This document shows, piece after piece, positions 54,946-64,000 of a stretch of 64,000 bases of DNA. The stretch's first letter is position 1, and each line of letters opens with the position of its first letter. A program made the translations under genes and the position numbers. The DNA comes from Hyaloperonospora brassicae. Lineage: Eukaryota > Oomycota > Peronosporomycetes > Peronosporales > Peronosporaceae. The stretch is taken from contig CANTFL010001342.1 of NCBI GenBank assembly GCA_947650285.1, positions 186,001 through 250,000 on the forward strand, written 5' to 3'. Under the pieces are notes generated by a model. That model was not told where the DNA came from. It was given only the letters and a program-made list of their open reading frames with translations, and searched no databases.

Positions 54946-55680
54946 GACGCGAGATTTATTTAAATCATCTTGGCCACGGCGACATCCTGATGGGCAATGC
55001 CTGCTGGAATTTTTACAGTCTCGAACACCGTATTCAATCCAATGGTATAAGGCTGAGTGGCCTGACCATCAGCAGTGGTAACGACTCGTTTTTGACGTTT
55101 TTTGCCGAGAAAGGCACGAGAAAAAATGTACCGCGTGCTGTATTTGTGTGCTACCGTCTGTGCAAGGTACGTACCGGTACGTATTGTTATTTTTTACTCC
55201 CCGGTAAGATCATTTCGGGTATAAAGATGCTGAAAACAATTACGCACAATGTCGTTATCCGATTGGAAAAGAGAATGTTGAAGTGGAATAGGACCGGGTT
55301 CGAGAACTAGTAGATGCATGTACTTAACTGCAATACTTCAAGGTGTACAATGCTCGGGGTGGAGGTACAGGCTCTGGACTGGGTTCGCTCTTGCTTGATT
55401 TGATATTAGTCAATTTTGGGCGAAAACGTATATTATGTTTCTACTATTTTGCTCCTTGTCCCTGGTCTCGTCAACATGTGTGGATCCTGATCACTCGGTG
55501 TTATTTACACTCGATGATCTACCACACAGACTTCGCTTTAATGCTGAAGAATCAAGCCATTGGTGCTTGATAATCGACGTTTAATCTATATTTAGCGTCC
55601 GTCGTACACAAATACAAATTGATTCATTGATTATGTACGATCGTCGCTGACGACTTTTCTGCATTTTAATAAACTGCCGA
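54946..55680 (+). pseudogene. Alpha-tubulin pseudogene fragment
   Basis: Covers roughly the first 245 residues of an alpha-tubulin of about 450. The start codon position (54946) is AGA. Recognisable: NACWNFYSLEH, VPRAVFV, VRTGTY and LISG equivalents; the GTP-binding loop GGGTGSGLGSLLL at about 55355-55395; HTDFALMLKNQAI; and, across stops, the RRSLDIERP-like and TNLN-like segment near 55575-55640. Several frames, internal gap near 55310, no C-terminal half. Normal alpha-tubulin builds microtubules; this copy cannot. Confidence 0.85.
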
Positions 55681-57259
55681 TGCAAACGTGGAAGGCGCGC
55701 TATGAGCTGTACAGCTCTTCGAGGTGTTGCGGTGACCGACATAATCACAAGCGCTGCATTTTCCGCTCACCTCCGCTTCTGCGCTTGTTCCTCGTAATCA
55801 AAAACAGATGGATTTCTATTCGTCAAGGTGCTTGGGCAGCCCTTTTTCCTCAAAGTGTTTGATTCCTTGATTGGATAGAAAAATTGCTGGGATCAATCGT
55901 AAAGCTGCTGAACAGTTGCCCTCTGCTGGTGATCCGGCAACGTCGTCACGTTGATGGCTACTTGCTCCAGCACAACAGGCAAACGATCTACGGGTCTCTT
56001 AATAGCTTCAGCACAAAGAGAAATACGTTTCACAATGTGCGAAAAAGGATGGATATCGTTAGGAAGCTCAATCGCTTATCCTCGCTGATCAAATTCTCGA
56101 GCCGGCGCTAGCATATCATACCTCAGACTGTCGTGAAGGCATGGGAGTATGTATTTTCATCAGATTTGACTGGTCTGCGCGCGAATTCCAGCTGCAAAAA
56201 AATATATATATGTCAAAAAGGAGATGTTAGAATTTGGTAATTTCATCACGTGATTGACTTGCCATCTCTTTGACTTTGCTCAAAGATAAAATACGAAACG
56301 ATTCTTGTGACGTTCTGAAAGATGTCTGTCTAGGGGGAAGGGTAGGCAAACAGAGTAGTTTGATTATGATCGATCGCGTGCTTCGCAAGGTAATTAATCC
56401 GAAAACCTTCAATCGACACCGTCGTCCTCTTGCATCATTGCATCAATTGAGCATGATTGTGTCCAGGTACGGTTTAAGACGGCTATAACCGTTTATACCA
56501 CATGTTTTTACGGCATGCCTACAGTGTGTAACGTTGTTGGTCCATGCCGCAACAAACATTTTCTTGCGGGATAGATCCACGTATCGTATAGATATTTAAG
56601 CGCTTCCTGGCACATTCGGTAGCGGTTCTGAAACCTGGACCAGATCTCCTCCAAACAATCCACCGTATCTGCATGCATGATCTAAAAAATTATAAATAGC
56701 AGCGAGATGGCTCACTGGTTTGGTAAAATTTGCGATTTATAAGCTTCTTACCGCTGCGCAGTCTACAACTAATTTATTCATGATCGCTGCCAAGAATACC
56801 CCTGCAATTCCTGGTGACATTCTTCTCAATATGCCACACACACAAAAACCGAAGCCTTTGGAGATTGCTATCGCAACGCCGAGATCAGGGCAATTTCTCG
56901 ATTAACGGCGAAGACTTTGGCAGAGCATTGGTATGGAATAGCTTGTGCAAGAACACACCAGCAGTTCTGTACGATTATTCGGTCTCCTTGCATAAAATCG
57001 AAGGCCGCGGATAATGTGGTGTGTAATGCAGTGGAAGTAGACGACGGGCAGGAGAGACAAACGTTACTTGTTTGTGTTGTAGGTAGAATATAAGACTAAC
57101 ACGTCGTGAACGAGTCTCATCAACTCCACCATTGCCTGGTGTGCAAAAAAGCAACGAGTGACACGTCCATCATCTTCCAAGAACAATTCTAATGCATTGA
57201 ACTCATCTCTAGCAACACTGACTAGCACTTCAATCGGGCTCTAGCCATCCAACTACTTC

Positions 57260-57574
57260 TTGGTCAGCTGCTGGACGGTGTTTTACATCTTTTCATGGGA
57301 ATTATCGCGCCATTTGTCACTTATAACGGATTATAGATGCTTTGTGAAGGTACCTTTGCCTCAAGAAGAACCTAAAAAATGCAACCTACTCGTGCAAGAG
57401 CTTTTGGTGGGTTCTATGCCCGGCCGGGTGCGACGAAGGATTGTGATCGTAATCGGCGGTGATGATGCTGAAGGTCCAATATCCGTTCGCTTTCGCATCG
57501 CCGCGCCCCTTAAACGGGATTTCATCAACATGCTGGAAGCACTTCGATTATTCACACCGTCGATGCGGTTATGA
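57260..57574 (+). pseudogene. Unrecognised gene fragment inside the TIR element
   Basis: 104-codon frame with protein-like content (VQELLVGSMPGRVRRRIVIV, then GGDDAEGPISVRFRIAAPLK), followed in other frames by a hydrophobic stretch (VLVGSATISLAVGLL). Looks like part of a host protein, family not recognised. Confidence 0.35.
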
Positions 57575-58063
57575 CTGTTCTCGTAGGTTCCGCCACCATT
57601 TCACTTGCAGTAGGCCTTTTGCATACCCCGCCTCGTTTTCTATGATTTGGCGACGACAATGGCATACCCGTGGGTAGCCGCAAAACCGTTTAAGGTAGTT
57701 TCCACCTCGACCCTAATAGGAACTCTAGTACCAACGAGAGCGGCAGGTGGGTGTTGGAGCTGTAATAGCGACGGTTGTCCCATTCTCGGGTCTTCGTACG
57801 CCATTTTGGGAGTCCAGCTTTTGCGTGTTATTACCCGATGTTTTTGTCGTATTATATGAGTATGAGAGGACATTGACGCAAATGCGCGGTCCAGACAGGT
57901 GTAAAAGACAGAATCTTTTTCTTTTGCAGTAGATGGAAGTGCCCCTCATTAAGATCCAGAGCCCTAGGTCAAACGATCACAGCATTTCGGCAGGGTGCTT
58001 CTAAATAACATGTAAATGTAAATGTACAAGTACATTATTCTGCACTACAAATGTGGAGTCATA

Positions 58064-58126
58064 TTTATCATTTTAGGCGGTCGGGTGTGCCCGTAGCAAA
58101 AATGGGGTGTGTTCCTAGTCATGACC
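58064..58126 (-). repeat. Right terminal inverted repeat
   Basis: Reverse complement matches the left TIR with a single core unit in place of three. Confidence 0.65.
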
Positions 58127-58891
58127 AAAAATGAATTGGCATATACTTTTCGTATTCTTATTATATACAGCATGTAACATGTTACCACAATCCCGTATAG
58201 TCACAATATGTAACTTGAAAACGCGATTACCACTCCCTACACATCTCTGTCATTGAATAGTGCCCTTGTTTTTTTCACTGATGCAATGGCTCATATTAGG
58301 CAATGAACAGCTGGTTGATAATTGCTATCGTATACAACAGACAGTTTTATAAATTGATCTTTGATCGGAGTCGATGTCAATGAACAATCTCGCCTTGATA
58401 CTTGTTGAGGTCTCCTCAATCACTCTCAAGCCGCAGGAAGAAGGTGCGATTAAGATCATAATTACCTTTTTGCGTCTAAATCTCGCACGATGACGATCTA
58501 CATGTGTAGAGCAAGTAAAAGGGAAAAGCAACACCGTGTTGATACCACCATTGTGTCGTCACAGAAAGCTGTCGCCGTGTGTCAAATTATATCGCTTACT
58601 TTCTTGTCAATAGTTCGCGAATGTATTGCTGCGAAAATTGATCAGTTCATTTGCTGGCTTCTTCTACCAAGTAGATATTGTGTGGAGGGTCATTCTCAAG
58701 AGCTACAGTCAAACTATGACAGTGGATAGAAAATATACAAGAGCACAAGACCCCTCCGTTCACTCACGAAGCAGAAGCAGGCGGCCTTGACTAGCGAGCA
58801 TATCTTCTTCGTCGATCGAGCCAATGCCAAAATATTTAAGCCGCACAGCTAAGTCAGCGCCAGCCGGACAAGCTTTGCATGCTAGCAAGGC
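58127..58891. other. No gene seen
   Basis: AT-rich spacer before the third gypsy LTR. Confidence 0.5.
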
Positions 58892-59336
58892 TGTAACGGG
58901 GTGAGACCGTTACATAAAAATTATATCTTTGTATCATTTTTTTGAAAATTATCGATTTAGATAATGTTCAATTGATATTACCCGTAAGGAGTAAGGTTGA
59001 AGGAACATTACCCCGAGGGTAATATTTATTGGATGGGTTGCTTCACCTGATGGTTGATGTTCGCGGTACATCAAGCAGATTTACCATCAATCGCTGCTAG
59101 ACGCGCGCAATGGATGGTGAGCAAGAAACCCACACAGGAGATTGCAGTTTAATGTAGTTAGCTCAAGACAAAAGATGGTTCATTAAGAAACATAACTATA
59201 TTTAATACAGTTCTACTTTACCATTGACAGAGCTCTCGAATTATGCCTTCTTCGCTGCGCTTCCTCAAGCCACGTGTACGTGACGTCGGGTGCACACAAC
59301 CTTGTGTCGATTTGATACAAGGCGTGGCCCGTTACA
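58892..59336 (+). repeat. 5' LTR of a truncated gypsy element (element 3)
   Basis: 445 bp, close to the element 2 LTR (same CGCGGTACATCAA and ACAACCTTGTGTCGA blocks). It is a 5' LTR because a primer site and gag start follow. Confidence 0.9.
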
Positions 59337-59462
59337 CCTGGTAGCAGTTTGTAGTCCGTCTAGCGACCCTAACCATCTCATCTGACATAAACATGTTGGA
59401 TGAGAATGAGAGATTTCACGCTATGCGTGAAGACTTTTAATATTTGAGTGACAAGAGACATC
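59337..59462 (+). pseudogene. Primer site and gag start of element 3
   Basis: CCTGGTAGCAGTTTGTAGTCC-like leader (primer site at 59337-59350), then ATG at 59393 with LDENERFHA, matching the element 1 Gag start LDDEETFHA. Homology ends at about 59462, where the transposase remnant begins. A stop lies after the CGTGAAGACTTT stretch. Confidence 0.8.
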
Positions 59463-59467
59463 CATCT

Positions 59468-60370
59468 AAACTTATCTGCATCGAGCTATCTCAAATGTGC
59501 TGTCATGTTTGAAGGCAGGAATGCCCGCTTGACATTGTAGCATTGAGGGGATGCATAGTGCCACGACACGTCGTCCAGAAAGAGAAGAACTAGTCTTCCG
59601 TACATATTTAAATTGAAATACCGGTACCACTTAGCAAACGTTGACTCATTTTTGTCATGCAGTTTGGTTGTTAAGGCACACAACTTTCGTTTGCCTGGTG
59701 TTGGGTTTGCGGAACACTCGTAGTTTCTTCGACTTCCCTACGACGAGATCCATCTTCTAGATGCTAGGCATGTTGCAACCCATTGCGCCTGGGTACAATC
59801 ATTTTCTGACTCCTTTCTATTGCGCTTGACCTTATCTAGTGTCTTGTTAAAAGGTAGGCGATCAAAGAGAGCTGATTCGTCAAAACGAACTACATCGCTT
59901 GGTGGATGTTGGCTAGTCATATCGTTAAGCCCCATTCTATTCACTGTCAATAGAGCGCGATCAAATAGTTCTGACTCGCCGTGAAGAACACACATTTGGA
60001 TGTCGTGTCGATTATAAAATTTGTCTGGAAACCTATTCGAAAACCGCAGGTCGTTCTCGCTTTGCCCTACAGAGGCTCGGATTGAGATACTTTCTTTTCT
60101 TAGTAGATCATCTGTGAAATTTGGTAACCTGTCCTTGAGACGGTAGTATTCTAGACCCGTACCTTTGAACGCAAGTAACAAAACCTATTGATTGCGCTCC
60201 TATCCGTGGCAAGAAACACGTTGTCCAGTGCCTGGATCATCCGTTCTGCTGTCATTCTGTGAATCCGAAGGCCGAGTTTCTGTCAGATTTGGTCTTGTAT
60301 TTTAGCCAAATTGATGCCTAGTGTGCTTGTATGGTGCACCTGCACCTGGTACCTCTGCTTCATAGTATGC
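59468..60370 (-). pseudogene. Pogo-like (Tc1/mariner superfamily) transposase remnant
   Basis: Minus strand. A helix-turn-helix-side part with several stops (from about 60370), then a 147-codon frame: KFYNRHDIQMCVLHGES, VVRFDESALFDRLPFNKTL (first catalytic Asp of the DDE_1 domain), and KVKRNRKESEND. After a short gap come GRLVLLFLDDVSWHYASP (second Asp) and FLPSNMTAHLR, ending near LDAD. This order is typical of pogo/Tigger-type DDE transposases. The third acidic region and the N-terminus are not identifiable. Dead. Confidence 0.75.
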
Positions 60371-63300
60371 AAATTCAATTGTGAGGGAAATCTGGTGGTT
60401 TGTGTGCGCTGTCTTGTGACCCTGTATCTGAAGTCTTTTATATAGAGTCAACACACAAAATTAAGTGATGCAGCTTGGTGCGGACACGGAGTTCGTTAAA
60501 CAGACAATAAATTCTAAATGGGGGTTGAATAAAGGGAAGACTGTACATTAGCTCTGATGGCAACGATTACGAGAATTACTCGTTCTTTATTCGACTCAGT
60601 TTGGCGTAGTTACATAAAGACCAACATTCGTGTTTCTGATTGCTGTCGAAATTGATATTCTAATCTAAAGTAGCGGAAAAATGCAATGCAAGGACGACAT
60701 TTCTTAAATATGACATATGATCATATATTTTTGTGTCCGCTACGAGCCAGAAATAGGTCCCATCCTGTGCAGGATGTCTAATGATAGATTATTTCGCGAC
60801 AAGTGCAGAAAAGACCAAATTAGGGCCTCAGCAGTTTCCATTGACACACAATCACACTCTCTGGTTCGAAGCCCTCGTAATCAACAACAATACGATAATG
60901 TAATCCCGTAGCATAGCGCCGTCATCAGGCAATCAAAGTTGCCGCAGGTTCATCAATGTAACTGCACATGCGTCAGTAAAGATTACGTATGCGATGATGA
61001 TTTAATATGTCGATGTTTGCAAAGTTGCCGCGAAAAATTACGGAAAGATAAAACAGATGTTGCGGAGTCATAACATTTCCTTTATGAAAGAGGATCTTTT
61101 TAGCTCCACGAGATACCTCGGTATTAACAAGAACACGACTCAATGAGTCCGCTTAACCATCTGAGCTTTTAACCCCAAATTGAGGGACTTCTACAAGTTA
61201 TATACTTAATGATACAAGGTGCTAAAGAGTATATGTCTGAATCAGTCATCTTGCTCTATTGGACAACGACATTTATATCATCACGCGGCTTCTACAAATT
61301 ACATCATATTCGAAGATAATTTTTCTATTGACGTTTTGATACGGAGATAAAATTTGCGTTACACAGATTCGTAAATCATTACCCTTTACGAGAGTAAATT
61401 CTATAAACGTACCTTTGGCGGCTGAGGTTACATTGGCTAAAAATGAGCGGTTCATCACATGGATTAAGACCCAGTGCCATGGGTGCAACACCCCAGTGTA
61501 CTACCGCTGTAGTGATAGACACATACAACTAAGAGCACATGCGCTTCCTATATTCATCATCTTAATCTACACTTACTAGTATCTCCTCCCTTTTTGTTTC
61601 AGTACACGTACTATGGGCAGGTGAGTACTGAAATTAATTCATGCCTTAGTTCATGGCGCAAGCTCAACAATTCGTAGACCTGATACGGTTTAGCCCTGCC
61701 AATAATCATGCTGTAGTCAGGTTCTGTATATAACTTACAAGTAGGGAGAGTTATCCCGACGTTGTGGTTCGTTTAAGTATGGAACAAGGTGTATACATCT
61801 CAGTATGAGGAAGCTCTGAACTATTACGCCTTAGTTTTGACGACCGGACCATTTCGCCCTTCATTAGATAACATTGTGCAAGCGCATGTTAATAGACAGA
61901 GTAAGTCTCATCTCATCTGAATAAATGGAAGGGTCAAGCTGAGGCTATACACGAGACATAAGTAGCGTAAGTTCTGCTGTGTCACATCGAAATAGCTTTG
62001 TGATATTGGACAATTGTACACGTTAAGTGACAAATTCAGTTCGTCTATGTGAGACCTCACTGTACCGCCGAAGTATAAGCCACGGCAAATTACTTATAGC
62101 ACCAGCGGATGGAATAATACATTCAGCTGCTTTTTTTGGTAAACAAATCAGCCTTTGTTTACACGCATGCTGCTCTGCCATTATGATATCGTTAGATTAA
62201 ATCAAAAATGCAATGTGGAAGTTGGTAAGGCAATTCTCGCCCACATCTATCATTTTGAACATATCGTCAAAGTTCTGCCTACATACAATTCCGTGAACGT
62301 CGAATTACTGAAGTTCACTACCGATCCAAAAATATAACATGAGTATAAAAAGTCTCGTCGTCGATCGATCCACGTCTGATCATGTCTAGCGTAGGAAATG
62401 ATTTGCTGACATTTCTTTCAGCCTGACAGTCCATGTGCATTACACGCCAATACGTAGCTACTTGTAACATGATCTTATTAGGTAAGCGAATCAATACATA
62501 ACTTTGCACTCTATCTACTTGCCATGAACTATGGAAATCGTTTTCGGGTCATCTTTATCGACCTACAATCTAATATGTATTCGTATCTTCAGACAAAAAT
62601 ACTAATGTCGCTTGTGAACTGATATATACAAGACAAACAAACTAAACCGCAATATAAACACACCTACGAATTACTTGTCCACCTTTAAGAAGAATGGATA
62701 CTGACTTACTAGTTCCATATGCTCTAGTCAATCTTTGACTTTCTCTTGCCGTGTGCCTTCTTATACATGCGTTTGAGCTCATATGTTCTTTCTGTGTATC
62801 CTATATCCCACCTTGCGCTACTTTCTTAGATTGACACGCTAGAAATATCCCGTATCAATGGAATGCATATCCATTTGTACTCTATTTCCAATAAAATAGT
62901 TTATTTATACATTTGTAATCGGAATATCGATGGGTACAAGGAGCATTAGAGGTACGCATTGTACATTACCGTTATCTTTAAAAATCACGTCAATATTTAC
63001 TATATCATAGCCGTTTCACCTTCACGTAGGGCTATTACTGGTAGCTCTATTGCTCACATTATGAGATTCATTAGATATAAGGCCAAAGTTAGTACGCATT
63101 TTGAATATTTCACAGCGTTTTGAATACCGTCAAATTTACTGTGCAGTCCGCCACTAGCAATCCAAACCATTGATGTTATATATAGGTTTATGCTACAGCT
63201 CATAGACATGCAACTAGCTTAAAGAACATGCGAATGAATATTTTTTGAATACTCATGTAATCTAAAGAGAACAAAGAGCAAAAAGGATCACTAGTGGACC

Positions 63301-64000
63301 ACAGCAACTTTTAAGCGCCTCAGTACGGCGACCGTTTGTCGCATGAACAAAATTTAAGGCTACAACATAGATTAACACGTCATTTTCGACATGATTCGCC
63401 GTTGTCGCTAACACAATGTATTGTCCAATCGTAGCGACTACTTGCGGAAACGACGCGATACATAGACAACAATAACGTAACTGAGTCAAAACCGTTATAC
63501 GAAATTCTCCGCGCAACGATAGTGAAAAGTCTGAGATAGGTCCTAAGTGAAACAAGCTTAGACCTATCGTTTGGTTGAGGTACAAAAGTAGAGTGTCTAC
63601 CAAAAGAATCGGAAACAATAGCGAAAAATGATCTCACTTTTTACCGTCATCAAATGATGTCATTGCAGTGCTTTTTTTGCGCGCGTATACAAAGTTCAGG
63701 CGTGCTGTAATGCATCACGCCTTATCGGAGAGCGCGTCAAACCCTATGTATATTAGGTTTATGATAAAATTAGTAGACATAAATCATTTTACACAAAAAA
63801 TATGTCTAGAAGTGCGTAGTGAAGCTCGGTTAACCGAGTCCACAGGACGCTAAATCGCGAGTTCTGCATAGAAATGCGGATCGTCTTTCGGCGCCCGCCT
63901 AGCAATTTATAGCGAGAATACTTTAGAGCACCTTCTCGTACCACTCACGACACGCAATCAGGCGGACTAAGCGCTTCCTCAATTGTGCAAGATAACGTGT
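60371..64000. other. AT-rich, no gene recognised
   Basis: Short frames only. A Cys-rich scrap is read at about 60955-61030 (CNCTCVSKDYVCDDDLICRC) and a tRNA-like stretch on the minus strand at about 61085-61165; neither supports a gene call. Confidence 0.5.

Larger units (their letters stand above)
54743..58126 (+). mobile_element. TIR-bounded 3.4-kb element with captured gene fragments
   Basis: The two ends are imperfect inverted repeats. Both read GGYCAYGACTA, then CACACCCCATTT, then TGCTACGRGCACACC, then CACCTAAAAT or CGCCTAAAAT. The interior holds an alpha-tubulin fragment and other broken frames on the plus strand but no transposase I can recognise. This fits a non-autonomous DNA transposon that picked up host gene pieces. 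No clear target duplication was found. Confidence 0.6.

Noticed and set aside
56227..56488. Frames between the tubulin fragment and the right TIR
   Set aside because: Protein-like in places but no motif and overlapping on both strands; left as uncharacterised cargo of the TIR element.
60955..61030. Cys-rich stretch CNCTCVSKDYVCDDDLICRC
   Set aside because: Only about 25 residues, flanked by stops; too short to assign to a zinc-binding or toxin-like family.

Overview
The window looks like nuclear DNA from an oomycete, probably a Peronosporales species such as a Phytophthora or a downy mildew. Reasons: chromodomain-bearing Ty3/gypsy and Ty1/copia retrotransposons, a LINE with a C-terminal RNase H, compact genes with short introns, an oomycete-type initiator (TCATTCC) upstream of a secreted hexose-6-phosphate mutarotase, and very little host coding sequence. 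No species can be named. Most of the window is transposable-element DNA, and much of that is broken.

Layout. 479-8439: complete but frameshifted Ty3/gypsy chromovirus on the minus strand (393-bp LTRs, CTGTT target duplication). 8780-12780: decayed LINE. 13077-16507 and 35905-39333: two arms of a large inverted duplication, each with a small NDUFA4/B12D-like gene and an unrecognised two-exon gene, the latter truncated in the left arm. Between the arms lie a third NDUFA4-like gene (18073-18477), a deletion-derivative Ty1/copia element (20317-23819), a 5'-truncated gypsy relative on the plus strand (about 25010-32647), and the intact mutarotase gene (34271-35260). 39801-40265 is a solo LTR. From about 40.3 kb composition turns AT-rich and genes stop. 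That part holds only fossils: a decayed reading-frame chain (40.8-41.8 kb), a TIR-bounded 3.4-kb element carrying an alpha-tubulin fragment (54743-58126), a third gypsy LTR with a scrap of gag (58892-59462), and a pogo-like transposase remnant (59468-60370).

The most unusual observation concerns the gypsy family. Both LTRs and the whole internal region of the 479-8439 element are tiled with short inverted repeats (arms mostly 6-11 bp, loops mostly 2-15 nt), roughly one every few tens of bases. I did not notice the same pattern in the copia element, the LINE or the host genes. Several stems have changed on both arms between copies, so pairing is kept. The same family carries an antisense reading frame between pol and the 3' LTR whose protein sequence is conserved between two diverged copies, ending in a predicted coiled coil that overlaps the integrase/chromodomain on the other strand.

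Host genes expected to work today: the mutarotase, three NDUFA4-like ORFs, and the 415-residue two-exon gene at 35697-37132. All percentages and counts here are by-eye estimates.
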